Positions 35,511 through 48,375 of a stretch of DNA of 64,000 nucleotides are shown here, piece by piece. The position numbers and the translations under genes are program-made. Where the stretch lies: NCBI GenBank assembly GCA_963678705.1, contig OY783212.1, positions 8,370,001-8,434,000 of the forward strand. Direction: 5' to 3'. The stretch comes from Panorpa germanica. Lineage: Eukaryota > Arthropoda > Insecta > Mecoptera > Panorpidae. The number at the start of each line of letters is the position of its first letter. The first letter of the stretch is position 1. The notes under the pieces are model-generated. The model worked only from the letters and a program-made list of their open reading frames with translations, did no database searches and was not told the origin of the DNA.

Positions 35511-37498
35511 TTTTTAGTGATTTACTTTTATTATTTTTTGTTTAAAAGCACTCACGTTAGGTTAGTTCACTTATATTTTTGATGTATGTTTTATGTGAAC
35601 AATGAAAATTGAAAAACCCTGTTTTGTTATAATGTTAAATCATTCAGATAAATAGTCTTTTGTTCACTTTAAATTATCACCGTATTTCGTATTGCGCCTG
35701 TTTATTTTATGTTCGTTGTTTTAAAGAATACAATCACAGATATTTTAATACACGTATTATTTTAATTTAAATATTATATTTTAAATACAATCTTCATGAA
35801 TTTCGTGAGAGACTCTTAGAAGACGTACATCTGAAACAAATATAAGATTATCAAGAAGCATCCTATTTTTGCTAAATTATAATTCACCATTATAATTCTA
35901 AAGTAAATTTCTTGAGCAATAATCAAAAAAAAACACAGTGTGATTTGACATCCAAATTAACTCATTAAAGGTAAGCGTCCACAGGTCTGTGTGGTTTATA
36001 TTAGCTTTAACGCATTCACTAATATTTAAATATGATTTTAGCCTTTTAGGCAAATATGAGGCGCCTTCCTTTTAGTAATGTAATTATTTCAACAACATTT
36101 GTGCACTATAAGAAAACAAAGGTTAAAAAATGCTTATAAAATAAATACTATACTAGAGCTACACTGCAAAATCGCAAATTTATATCAAGCTGCCGATATA
36201 ATTCGATGTACCTACTCCAGAATTACAGATTTATTTCCTCGCTATTCTTTTCCTAGTACAGCCTTACCTCTAAGAGACAGGTCTATAAAGTGTAGTAGAG
36301 TAGTAGACCAGTATTTCTTAAAAACTTCTTAGGCTCTAAACTGAACTTTAATGAAATTTCTGTTCATTTGAAATAAATTATGTCTCACGATTTAGGAGGA
36401 AAACAACATTTTAAAAATTAATAATTTAATTAACATGAATATAATTTTAATTAACTTAACAAACTATTCCCAAGGAAATTAACTAAATATATATAATACA
36501 ATGTACGAGACTGTAGAAAAGACAAAAGCGCATTGCAAAACCATGCTGTGCCAGCAACGAAGCACAACTTCTGAAGAATATTTAATGGAATGATTAAAAA
36601 ACTGTAATTAATTTGAAGAATTGTTTTGTGAAATGCCATTTAATGATATTTTAATTATATAATTCAAGAACCCTCCGTTATGTTTAATGACGTGTACAAG
36701 CGGGCAAGTAAACAAACTGACAAAATACGACGAATTAAAACATGAAATTAAATCAATATTTTTTATCTCATTTGAAAACTAACTTACAAGAAGCCTGGAG
36801 AAGAAAATTATTTCCTAAAGTGGTCTGAATAAAGGTGCTTTATTGCGACTAAATCCTTAAAAAGGACCTCTTGAAATCATATAATTCTTAAAAGAGTATA
36901 TTACCCGTTAAAATTAGTCTCAACATCGTATACCCTAGGTAACATTGTTTATGTAACAGGGAACTTTTGGTATGTTAGATAAACCATAAATACACGTAAA
37001 TTAACTTTGCCTACTATCTAATTTTTTTTTTGTTTTGTACAGTTATTTCATTAGATAACTTTTTGTTTTTATATTTAACTCTATTTTTCGTATGTATCAC
37101 ATATTTTTACTAATAATATTTTCAACTTACATACTATTTGGAATCGGTGAATTTATTTGTAATATCATCGTAAACAAGATATATTTCTGCTCTGAACCTT
37201 CTAACCTCAAATTTATTGCAAATATATACAAATTATATTCACTGCGTAGTAACTTAAACGACAGATACAGATGACGGATCAATTGATTCATGCTGGTTTC
37301 TTTTCAGTAGGTTTCTATATTTATCCAATAAAAAAATTCCCAAAAATAACCTATAACTTAAATCTAACTCCCGTAACACTTAACCTCACTTTCACCAACT
37401 ACTCTTTAATTGTTCTACACACATAGTACGACTTCAATTTAATTAATAATTGTGTTCGTACACAAGTTGCTTTCAATTACTGCGATATTTGATCTTGC
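35511..37498. other. Upstream flank of the exon and AT-rich stretch
   Basis: The first few hundred bases (35468-35800) are the presumed 5' UTR and promoter side of the minus-strand gene. I see no clear TATA box or initiator that can be placed with confidence. No other gene or repeat was recognised. Confidence 0.35.
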
Positions 37499-37530
37499 TT
37501 TACGTAGTTTGACTAATCAAACTACGTAAA
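37499..37530. repeat. Perfect 14-bp hairpin
   Basis: TTTACGTAGTTTGA, the loop CTAA and TCAAACTACGTAAA form a perfect 14-base stem with a 4-base loop. It stands alone in AT-rich DNA with no related element around it. Confidence 0.9.
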
Positions 37531-38366
37531 TGAAAACAAACACTATACCCACTATGTTCGAATTCAGAGAACTGTTTTACCGACCTTGTTATCAATAATG
37601 CATTTAATACTAAAATGTACGTGTAATATTAGTCTGGTACCATAGGTACCAAGGTTGTATGGTACATTTATGTATTAGCATTATTATTCGTTTGTTAATT
37701 GGAAAGTTGATTATTAAAACGGCTACTGTATACATATTTCATTTTAAAAAGGGGAATTTTCAAACTCATATTTCCTGCGTCTTGGGAAAATTCTAGCATA
37801 ATGTATAAAATGTTTTTAAATCTATTATTCTAATATTCTAGAGCAGCTGCCGCTCTATTGATGGTCTGCTATAATGTGTTCACGGACTAATTGCATTTGC
37901 AGTTAAACAAGACAACTAAACCCAAAAATTTAAGACGCTTATTCAAATTCCTACAAACAAAAACTCTTCTACAGTAAATATTGTGAAAGTAATTATCCCG
38001 AGTCGAAATTTTGACCCTATTGATGACCAAAAAGAACCCGTTTCTGGCTTCATTTACATAGCATTTTTGCTCCTTCTTTGGACCTACATATGGCAGTTAT
38101 CGGACAAATTACGATGTTTAGACTCAAATGAGGATGATGTTCAAAACCTCATATAAACCTATTATTTTTATAAAAGGATGTTGTTTATGTAATTTGAGTT
38201 GATAATAGTTTAATATGAATATGTATTTATAAAATAAAAGGAAGAAATAAAAGCCCAAAAATAATTTTTGTCCGAATCGAAAAATTTCTATTCGCACGGC
38301 TCTATTTTCTAAATATATCTTATCGTATAAGAATGTATAATATAAGAATGAGATAGTCCTTATTGG
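37531..38366. other. Stretch without recognised genes
   Basis: No coding exon or repeat pair was found. The short TCTGGTACCATAGGTACCA region near 37632 contains a small inverted repeat around GGTACC. Confidence 0.35.
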
Positions 38367-38487
38367 AGAATTAGAATGTAGAGTAGTTTCAAGTTTAAGT
38401 TGATAAAGAGATGTAATTAGATGATTTAATATTGAAAGAATGTAAAACCCAGCGGTATATACCTACATTAAATTAATAAATACAATA
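38367..38487 (+). mobile_element. Possible LINE 3' end
   Basis: GTAAAACCCAGCGGTATATACCTACATT, with a short GGTATATACC hairpin, is followed closely by AATTAATAAATACAATACAA. A CCCAGCGG hairpin followed by AATAAA near the tail is typical of Jockey-type LINE 3' ends, as at 20345-20462. No open frame or target duplication is visible. Confidence 0.35.
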
Positions 38488-39248
38488 CAATATATACAAC
38501 ATTTATTCAAAAAACAAATAGCAGTAACTGATTAAAACAACAAACAATATAAATAATCACGTCTACAAATAACTCAGCATAGCGTTAACTGAGCTATGAT
38601 TATACTAATGAGCAGTTACTGCAGCTATAAAGCAATTAAAAACAGTTTAACGGCATTAATTACAATGATAATGTAATAACTAAAGTTTTACGGGTTATAG
38701 CATACATTATCAAAATATGTAATACACATTAATTGACTCGTACGTTAAGCTCGAGCCGAAGACACCCTGTAACCATAAAAGCTTTACGTTTGAAAGCTCG
38801 AAAGCTCCATTATATACTTGGGGTAGGTTTTATAACTCCATTTTCAGTAATTAGCTACGAAGCGATGTTATATCCGTTGTAGATTGTAAAGTTAATTTAT
38901 GCAAGAGATAATATGAGTTCATTTTTCATTTTAATTTAGATATTTTAAAATTCCTTTCATTTTAATTTTGTTTTGGAATTATAAAATTTTAATATAATTT
39001 ATTCAAAGTAATTTATGAAAAACTTTTATACGAAATGCAAATTACGTAACTGTGCATTTATTTATAAGGAAGAAATAAGAAGGAGGTATAAAAGTATGAC
39101 TACATAGATGTCTAGTCATCTCTGAAACTACGAGCATATGAAAACCTGCTTGAGCTTGATCCGCCGATTATGTTTTATTTATTTATTCAAATTCACTGGG
39201 TGTGCAATAAGTCACTTTTGTAAAAGATGAACATTTAAAAGATAATAA

Positions 39249-39289
39249 GACCGTGGTCCTAAGAAGCCCGTGAAGTATTAATAAAAAAG
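39249..39289 (+). mobile_element. 41-bp LINE tail insertion with 12-bp TSD
   Basis: GACCGTGGTCCTAAGAAGCC and the following GTGAAGTATTAATAAAAAAG match the last bases of the LINE at 14951-15378. The insert is flanked by AAAAGATAATAA at 39237-39248 and 39290-39301. It is an extreme 5' truncation, with only the tail copied. Confidence 0.88.
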
Positions 39290-39417
39290 AAAAGATAATA
39301 AAGTGTCTAATTTGTAACTGAATTATGCAGTACAATATTACTAAAGATTTTAAATAGTAAATTTTAATTTTTTAATGGTTAAATGGTTAAATAGTACTAG
39401 TTTTTTGTGACCATTAA

Positions 39418-39672
39418 AACCTAATACGAACTACTCTGACGATGATTGACGATGACTACTCTGTCTTCGCGTTCGATCCTCAGGCCAGAATTATATTTTC
39501 TGGGTTTGGTTGTTTTTAAGTTAAATTAAATACATAATCATAAACTTATTAGACGTCGGTGTTGCCCACAAATATAAGGCCACGACATCACAAACACTGC
39601 CAACACAGTAAGAGGTCGTCGGTGATAGGACTCAGCATCGGATATAGACCAAAGTTAAATAAATTAAATAAT
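39418..39672 (+). mobile_element. tRNA-derived SINE, family A, copy 2
   Basis: A box-B-like CGTTCGATCC is followed by a body with ACATAATCATAAACTTATTA and a 3' domain GGTCGTCGGTGATAGGACTC...AGCATCGG, then an A/T-rich tail (TTAAATAAATTAAATAA). Body and 3' domain match 54459-54706, and on the other strand 14024-14265. Confidence 0.72.
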
Positions 39673-41235
39673 GTATAAATAAATATATGTAGTTATTAAA
39701 CCAGTGCTAATAATTTAACAAAATTGATGCACTAAAATAACATTAACCTTATTAGTAGAATGTTACAAATTTTGTATAATTATAAAGGATATCAATATCT
39801 AATTATCTTGAAAATATGAAGTTAATTAACCGTTTCGGACCCAAGATAAATTTAATGAAAGTTTGAATCATTTGCAATGGAAGCAATGAGAGTGAATGAG
39901 AAGCAAATACTTTTAACGTCTAGTTACACCTGTTTTTCTTTTGATAAAAAAAACAAATTAAATTATTTTCTAATAACAAAAATGCAATTTTTTCTTAAGT
40001 TTTTAAAAACAAAATGTAACATAAAGCGGACTGTAAAGTATATACAAGTATATAAGCAAATTACAATGAAATAACACCTGAAAATATTTGTACTTTTTTA
40101 ATATTATTTTCATCATTTAAAAAAGATATTTCTTTTTCTCATTTAATTATATACATAACATTTTTTATAAATGCAAATTTCGTTTTTCCCTAACGAACGA
40201 AATAATATTTTTCGCTGTATAAATTATGCAGATCGATCATACCATACCCTGTCCTTTAGAAATAGGGTTGATGCCCCATGGACTGGTGCCCCACGGCCAT
40301 GATACACAAACCGCTATACGAGCACAACGCAAATATTCTACTCAACACTTTCCATTTTCTAGTAATTAAGTTGAAAATAACACAGGACTATAAATACAGT
40401 TCCTCGACCCTTTATTTATAAATACAAAAACAGAAACACATCAATTTATACGAGTCCATTACATTTCAAATTGATCGTATGTACGACTATTTACTCGTGC
40501 TCTATATGTTGGTTTTTGACGACCGTTAAAAACAGCTTTATGTGGCCCTGAATCCTTTACCAACAGACGTTGCCTTTTCAACATCAAATACTACGAACAA
40601 ACGCGGTTCCATTATGTTCCGGTGTGTTGACCTTTGCGTGTATGTTTTTTAATTGTAATTTATTTCTTCACATTAAGAATACGTATCATTATTTTCAAAA
40701 TTAAATAAATATAAGTTAGGAGCTACTAACTTCCGACCGGTGTTATATTATGAGGAAGTTACTTGAAGGATTGTGAAACATAACCTACAAATTGACTAGT
40801 AATCATATATTTAGCAGAAAGATGGCCTTCTAAGATTAGAATAAGATGCGTTAAAGTCTCATTAAACATACTAACCTACTACAGTGAATTTTAAATTGGT
40901 AATATTTTTTAAATAGTTTTGAAATCCTCCGGGTTCGAACGTCATCCTTCAATTTGATTACTTACTCGTTAATTATCAGATTTCATTTTTCCTGTATGCG
41001 AAATATTTCATAGTGCCCAGCGTTATTTTTCAACGCCCCAAGTACTATATATAAAGGAACTAAAAAGGAATATTGACTGTTTGTTTTTTTATAATTTCAT
41101 ATGGTGTTTTTTTTTCGTGATTTAATCTTAGGTAATAAATAACCTGAAGTATACATAACGAAATACGAAATAATCATAATTCGGAGATCACATTTAGTGC
41201 AAAAATAGGATATAATTTTTATAACAGAACAAGAT

Positions 41236-41307
41236 GTTTAAAAGGCGATAAAGGCGATAAAAGGTTACGTACCTAGGAAGCTGAGAAATGATAAATAAAA
41301 ATAAAAA
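41236..41307 (+). mobile_element. 72-bp LINE tail insertion with 13-bp TSD
   Basis: AACAGAACAAGAT is present at 41223-41235 and 41308-41320. Between them lie a duplicated GGCGATAAA, GGTTACGTACCTAGGAAGC and an A-rich end. The GGCGATAAAAGGCTACGTGCC-type tail also occurs at 62991-63026 and shares CCTA(A/G)GAAGC with the tail at 15331 and 39249, so these are related LINE subfamilies. Confidence 0.85.
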
Positions 41308-41569
41308 AACAGAACAAGATTAAATTTATAATGTTATATACATTTATAATACAACACAAAATTAATTGCACTGTGCTGTAAGTTCAACTATATCTCAGTG
41401 AAATTTTCATTTCAACCCGACACAAGTTCGGCAATTAATAATTTGAGGCATCTTAAGAAGATAACGAAGTTAACCACGTCGAATTCAATGGTATTCATTC
41501 ACGTTTTACCAGTATATTTATAGTTACGTGTCTTTAAGGTATATCTAGAGTAATAAAGGTTACTTGTTA

Positions 41570-41792
41570 CATAAACAATTTTACCTAATATTCAATGTTT
41601 TGTGACCTGTTTACTGCTTTTTTATATACTTCTTAAGAACACCTTTTCAAGAATTATAGAAGTCTTTTTTAAAGGTTTAAAAGCTTTTATAATAGCAATA
41701 AAGTAATAAAATAGGATCCTTTAAGATTAAATATTACTAGATTGTGTTTAAGTTATATTTTACATGAACATCCATGCTCTATGTTCTGCGGG
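41570..41792 (-). mobile_element. CCCGC-ended MITE, reverse copy
   Basis: It matches 14404-14593 in the same orientation: TTACCTAATATTCAATGTTTTG, GTGACCTGTTTACTGC, ATTAAATATTACTAGATTG, and ends TGTTCTGCGGG. Confidence 0.65.
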
Positions 41793-43624
41793 TACTGAAT
41801 TTGGGGCTCTCTAAACCTGCGGGGAAAGAAACAGACTCTCTTCCTTGCTCCCTCACCAAAACGCTGATTTATAATGACTTCCAAAAAATAACTGCGTCTA
41901 ATTGACAGCGTTTGAAATGATTACCTAAGACAGCAACCCAATAGTGTATGCTACCTAATTTCATCCAAGATATACACTGTGATACTATTTAAACTGATCA
42001 CTATGAGAAATAAAGTGTCCCCATACTAGACATACACTAAAGCATAATACTCGTAATTGTTTTTATTTATGTATTATTCTTTGCCAAGTAGAATCAAAAA
42101 AAGTTATTTATTTTTAAAAGAAGTTACATTAGACATATGGTATCTAAAAATAGAGTTTGTGGAAGTTGGAATAATACGCGTAATAGCAATACCGTATGTA
42201 TACATAAAACGCAACGATGAAATGCAACGACGAACGAAAAACAAAAACAAAAATCGAGAACATTATTTTATGTTTATTCCGCTCAAAATGTAAACTACAT
42301 AAATAATAAAATACATACTGGCGTACAGCAATATGATGCCAGTAATATGACCAAAGTAATGCATTGGTAACTAGAGCCAAGTGATGCAGTAACAAATTAC
42401 AGTAGAGGTAATTAATTAATTAGGAATTAGAAAGTATGGTTTTCTTATTAGAAACTTAAATTTAATATAGATGTAAAACTAGATTGATCAAAATCATGAG
42501 CCACGACGAATTTAAAACTAAGAATATGTTTTGGCATAAATATACCGCGATTAAATCCGATAGCTTGAAAGTAAGATAATTATATAATATAACGTAACAA
42601 TATTATATACACTGTTCAGAACTGTAACCTCTCTGTTGTGTTGCAATATGTAAACATAATGTTACATAAATGCTACATAATTATTACTTTCGTATTATAC
42701 TACAACTTTATCTTATACTACAATTTTCTGAAATTTGAAACAGCAAGCTACACAATTACATGAACTTAAAATAAAATTATTTAATTGGCATGTCATTTAA
42801 ATTTGTGTCTAAATTATTTATTAAGTCAATTAAAATGAGTATAATGACATTAAAACGATGAACGAGTTTGTTGTGTACAAAAAAATGAAAACAAAGCTTT
42901 TTAAATTTTCTCACAATTATTTAAAAAATGTTTAGTCACTTCTTTATATGTAATAATATTAATAAACGGTTTAATGAATCATCCACGATTCTTGAAAATG
43001 ATGAATTTCAGATTTTTGATAAATCGTATCCCAAGGATAACTATTAGAATATGGTAAAAATGTGTTTATTTGTTTTTTTTATTGACTAGTCTCATTTACG
43101 ACGATCTTTTAATATTGTTATCTCCTTTTATGATGTAGAATCCTCATAAATATATAATTATATTTGAAATAGGAACTATAGCTTTAGCAATAAGTAGAGA
43201 ATAGACTGTAATCGAAATAAACTTGTAGAAAACTCAAATCCTAAAAGACTAATCCGTAGACTGAAGCGGAAATACTCTAAAGACCTACTCACCAGATTCC
43301 AAGTCGGAGTTAAACAGCCGTAGATGTCACAAAAAAATCCTTTATGATGAATAGCCTCCTACATTATATTCTACATTAGCCTAATAAATTTACTTATTGT
43401 TAATTTTGACGGATTGCAAATAAAATAGGATTCAATAAACGAAAAGACATTTGAAATATAATTAATTAAGCAAAACACCCCATCCTAAATCATATATTGT
43501 ACCGGAAAGCACGGTAGTATAGTGTCAGTGTTTCCATTTTCAGCAGCTACGTTATTAGATACGTTCTATTAGAACACCCTTAAAACTATTTTTAATGTAT
43601 CCATTAATTATATCACACACAAAG
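41793..43624. other. AT-rich stretch, nothing recognised
   Basis: Overlapping short frames on both strands at 42057-42395 show no coding signs. A TACTCGTA octamer is at 42048-42055. Confidence 0.4.
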
Positions 43625-43830
43625 CGAGGTAGGTTCACGAAAATGTGTCAAAACCTGACTAGGAAGTCGGCCAAATATCCAGGAAAAATCATAATCAGCG
43701 TAACGTCACATCAAGTCAAAATTTGATTTTAAAAAAACAAAAAAAAAAATTTAATTAACAAGAAATATTTCCTTCAAATGGATGACGTCACAAATTGTAT
43801 GACATAATTTATGGATGACCCCCCAGTCAA
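43625..43830 (+). repeat. Copy related to the 25622-26055 repeat
   Basis: ATGTGTCAAAACCTGAC, GATGACGTCACAAATTGTAT and GACATAATTTATGGATGACC correspond to landmarks of the tandem repeat at 25622-26055. Confidence 0.5.
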
Positions 43831-44632
43831 CTATAAGATTCACTAGTGCAAAGGTAATTTAATAAATACTCTGCAACGTATAATTTTGCTTTCGTTTCGA
43901 AATTGAACACCCTATTCTGCACGTATCAGACGGAAACATATTACAAGATTTCAGAAACTGTCACATATGATTTTACACACACACAAATACATACAATACG
44001 AGAATATTATAGACATATAACTTTTGATGTAATATAAAAATTCTAGCAACATTTTGCATTGACAACTTCCGATTATATTGAATTTTCTAGACCTGTGAAA
44101 ATATGAAGTGAAACATATGAAATAGAAAGAATGAAAATAGGTTTGGTGGACCTTTGAAACCATTCATATATATGAAACAGAAAAGCACTGATGGAGAAAA
44201 ATGGTTAATTACTAAAACCGAATAAGTGAACATTTTATAATGTTCAAGCAACAAATTCAGCAAAGTTGTTATAATTTAAAAAATGAAATAATTTTTTATT
44301 TCCTTCGCTGAACTTGTAAACTGATACAAATACAAATACAATCGCATATATATGTATGCATGCATTCATATACATACTCGTATATAATATTTATAATATA
44401 TATATGAAATACATTATTTATTGTTTACAACAATAATTTTATGACAGTATAATCAAACAATATATTATTAAAATACTGAAATAATACTCTGTAGAATTAT
44501 GGTAACATATTAATAGTAAATAGGAACTTATTAACAATGTAAATTCATTTAAAAATATCGTTGCTGGTGGATATGACACATCTGCATTTGCATATTATAA
44601 AGTATTAATTGGACAAACGTATATTGAACACG

Positions 44633-44650
44633 GAGAGAGAGAGAGAGAGA
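44633..44650. repeat. (GA)n microsatellite
   Basis: Nine GA dinucleotides in a row. Confidence 0.9.
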
Positions 44651-44809
44651 TAGAAAGAGTTTTAAAGTAATACCTTATTGTTATAAATAATATTCTATAA
44701 AAAAATATAACCAGAGTTATATTTCATACATAATCTCATAATATCATACATAATGGATTGAGTTAGTAAAGTTAAGAAAAAAAAATGGTTCATTTTAAAT
44801 ACCCTTGTA

Positions 44810-44882
44810 CAGCCCTGGATTAACCCTTAACTGGTCTGAATCCCCGGCCCTCAACTTAGTTAATTATGGCTAACAACGGCGT
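44810..44882. mobile_element. Solo hAT-like terminus
   Basis: CAGCCCTGGATTAACCC followed by a GC-richer stretch resembles the CAGGGCCGGATTAA end common among arthropod hAT-like elements. CAGTGCCGGATTAA at 63558 is a similar end. No partner terminus was found for either. Confidence 0.3.
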
Positions 44883-45024
44883 GGAAGCAAAAGAACATTC
44901 GAAAAAAAACAGGAAATAAAATTTCATAATTCTTAATGCAATTACAAATATTTTTCAAAAAATCGATAGTAAAATTCGGCTCTGTCTCTATATGTAACAA
45001 GATCGCCTCTAAAGTCATAAGATC

Positions 45025-45168
45025 TTTTATGTGGGGTGAAACAAATCTTATTGAAAAATAAACCTTAACCTGTCAGGAGATTTGTAAGACTATGTATACA
45101 TTAATGAATATTATGACAGATATACATTATATCCATTTGTTACAATATTCGTTTCACCCCACATAAAA
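45025..45168. mobile_element. 144-bp palindromic MITE with 22-bp TIRs
   Basis: TTTTATGTGGGGTGAAAC at the left and GTTTCACCCCACATAAAA at the right form a 22-bp inverted repeat with one mismatch (45025-45046 and 45147-45168) around about 100 bp of AT-rich sequence. A further CGTTTCACCCCG lies just outside at 45183-45194. No target duplication is evident. Confidence 0.75.
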
Positions 45169-45682
45169 ATGCACATCGTTTCGTTTCACCCCGCTGAAAA
45201 TTACAAATGAAAAGAGCCTTAATTAAGCTATATCATTCCCATTCAAAGAGATCAACTAGCTGATATGTTTAATTTGGTACTAATTTCCTTTCTTTTGAAT
45301 GAAGTTCAAACGACTGTACAATGCAAATTTAATTAAAACATTAAAAAATAAGAGTATATACGCACCTTGTCAACTAATAAACACAAACCGACTAGACCGA
45401 TTAATTACCAGTCTACAAAATCACAATAACTGAGCCACAGATCACGCACAAATCTTTTAGAAGTACACTTAATATCAAAACTCACTTAACGCCACATGCA
45501 CTAAATATTTTGTATTATTTAAATATAATATATTGTAGTAATTTTAAGCGGGAATCGTTGTTTTGTTTATATCCGTTGTCGTTTTTGTTATTAAACAATG
45601 TGGGAACGGGAACGAACCGGCCGTCGTTTTAACCAGTTATATTTTTATATGACTATAGTCTTGCACTCACTCTCTGCTTGCC

Positions 45683-45745
45683 TTGTATAATAAGTTAGTA
45701 GTCTGTGAAACACAGTTCCTGCAATTCCAGTACGATTCCCGATCT
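45683..45745 (+). mobile_element. tRNA-like SINE head
   Basis: TTGTATAATAAGTTAGTAG resembles box A of an Asp/Gly/Glu-type tRNA, and GTACGATTCCCG resembles box B (GGTTCGATTCC), spaced as in a tRNA. The flanks are not tRNA-like and no cloverleaf acceptor pairs, so it is a SINE head or tRNA pseudogene. Confidence 0.42.
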
Positions 45746-47672
45746 TCTGAAGCGCTGAATAAACCAGCACCGGGCTACGACCAGAGTACACCAAATACTA
45801 TATCAGTATGATATAGCCATAGCGCATGTACATACTCTACGTACAATAGTAATAGTCTGGGGGATATTTCATTACATATTACAATTTTAATATTAAATAG
45901 GAAAATTTTTAATAACGCCTGCAACTAATAAGTTGCAACTCTAATAACATGTTTTATTAAAATTTATTTTAATTTTCAAAGTGTAATGTGATAATAAACG
46001 ATGTACAAATATAATTCAGTTTATTAGTAAACTAAATTTTAAAAATGTTTCCAAAATAAAAGTCAATAAATCTAAACTACAGGACACAATAACAAAGTAT
46101 CTTAATTTGGCAGTCTCGTAAGTAAGTAATGCTAGGGGCTTAAGAACGTGTTACAACTATTGTAACAATCAAAGAAGATTTCAATTTTACCTAAAATCAT
46201 GATAATTTAAGATTATATAACTTATCGTAAACTAAAAACGGAAATAGTTGTTTCTATTAATCACATAAATATCATTTTATGATTCTAATAGTAATCAGAA
46301 TAGGTTAAAGAACTTTATATATTGGATAACATAAACCTTAAATACACGTAACTCTGATTTACAGGCAATGTGAAATAATTTATTGTGAAATCTTACATGT
46401 TTTCCATACTGAGTAGATTTTAACATTTCAGACCCGTAAACTGTAAAAGTAGTCGGTCAATTGACAAGAAATTTAGACACAATGTTGCATTCGAATACGC
46501 CAGTTTTTTCTTTCGTTTCTTTCAAGTTGATCATCGTCTGTCTATGTATGTGTATCTCTTATTTACTTTCCCATTCATTTCATATCAGACTGAGCCACAG
46601 CGAAGATTTAGTTTGCCGGATTTAGCTTGTTATATATATATAAATTACTTCTCTTTCAAGTTAACTTCCTTTTTTTATAAAAAATAATACTGCGTTATCT
46701 ACAAAGAGTCGATCATACGAGTCCAATACTGTATTTGACCTACGTTTATAAAAATTAACGATTTTATAACGACTAGTATCACAAACAGTCCGTCGGAAAT
46801 AATAATAACAGAACGATTTAAAGCAAAATATAATCTCACATAGTTTTCTTAAATTACATAGTACAGAATTTCAAATGCCCTTGTACTATATGGGATTCTA
46901 GATTTACTTGACGCTGTACAATCCTATGTCCGCATGGTGCGCAAGTCAGCCAACACAGAAAAATAGAATCATGGTTTTTGTGAATACTAATATTTTTAGG
47001 GGCGTATTTACTACAAAATTACAAAGAATGAAATGTATCGGATAGTTAAAAAAGCTGACACATTTAAGGGGAAAGTAATTTATCAAAATACATTCAACAG
47101 TACAACTTCGTTTACTTGAAAGCACATTCGATTTAATAAATTATTCAATACCAGACATTGCGTACTCGTAGATATTAATTATTAATGTATTCTGTATAAT
47201 TGAAATAGTTTATAAGTCAATAAACTTTAGTTAGGAAGGATTTATTTTTACCGAATTTTCTATTTAAAAAAACCTCTTCAATTTCTATTTTATTTCAAAA
47301 TAAATATTTATAATGAATTTCAATTGTATTACCCTAAAATATATTTGTTAACCAGGTCAATTTTTTTAATTCTCATGTGATGCTGTGTGATGCGCTTACC
47401 AACGAACAGCATTTAATTTTATTTATATAGATTTTATGTTTTAAATTTAAATTTTATGTTTAGTCGTAGAACAAAGTAAGCGTTTCTTGCATATTGCCAC
47501 GTGCTATACTTTTCTTGAAACTAGTAAATAAAATTAAAACTAAAACAGTAGATTGAATAAATAATAAATCAAACAGTGAGGTGCATGAAATTATAGATGT
47601 AAAAAATTTCATTAAAAATTTATTCGATATAAAAAATGTTTCGATCGATATCAAAGAAAATTATTCAGTAGT
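45746..47672. other. Stretch without recognised genes
   Basis: No coding exon or repeat pair was recognised. A TACTCGTA octamer lies at 47163-47170. Confidence 0.4.
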
Positions 47673-47884
47673 CCTAAGTATGGGTGCACCCGAAAATTTG
47701 ACAAGAGACATTTGAGAAAACATTTTAAATTTATCACAGATTAATCTTGTTTATTCTGTCTAGTGTAAACCGCTATATGGGTGGACCAAACATACAATTA
47801 AATGCACTATAGACAAAAGAAATGCATTTAACAAGAACACACGCCGTTCCCTGTTATTTGCATTGGCGGACGCCCATGCTTAGG
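47673..47884. mobile_element. MITE with CCTAAG(T/C)ATGGG inverted ends
   Basis: The left end CCTAAGTATGGGTGCACCCG and the right end, in reverse complement CCTAAGCATGGGCGTCCGCC, form a diverged terminal inverted repeat around 170 bp of AT-rich sequence. No coding frame is seen and the duplication is unclear. Confidence 0.6.
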
Positions 47885-48375
47885 AGCTTATTATTTCCTT
47901 ACGTGCATTTGCCATGACATTTTCAACAGTGTGAAATGAAACCACACTATTGAATAATGGTTATATTTTTTAATTGTTGAAAGTTTAATTTCACACAAAA
48001 CAAGTGCATGCAAATCACATATGTTAATGAAATAATTAATATTTAATTTATGACACCAATTAAATATTACTTTCAAATTTTTTTATTACATGCATTTATT
48101 TAACAATGTATAGCGAACACTATACTACTGATTAGAACTGATGTAATACCAATAAATAAATGCAATTTACTACAATTTTAAACGTAACTAAATTTAATAC
48201 AAAAATTGATATAAGAAATGTATTATCAAATAATATTTTAGTACAGTTGTAAAATAATATAATAGCCCATAAAATAGGTAAATCTTTTAAAGTATAGAAA
48301 ATTAATTGTCCCAGACACCTTCACGGGAAATTAATTGCTCCAATCAGAGTATTTCATTTCTTCGTGTATTTTTAG

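Noticed and set aside
40926-40945. Box-B-like GGGTTCGAACGTC
   Set aside because: No box A at a suitable distance and no repeated body, so not enough for a SINE or tRNA call.
45606-45622. GGGAACGGGAACGAACC and similar GAACG runs at 21248 and 63390
   Set aside because: Short purine-rich words without shared borders or a defined unit; kept as an observation only.
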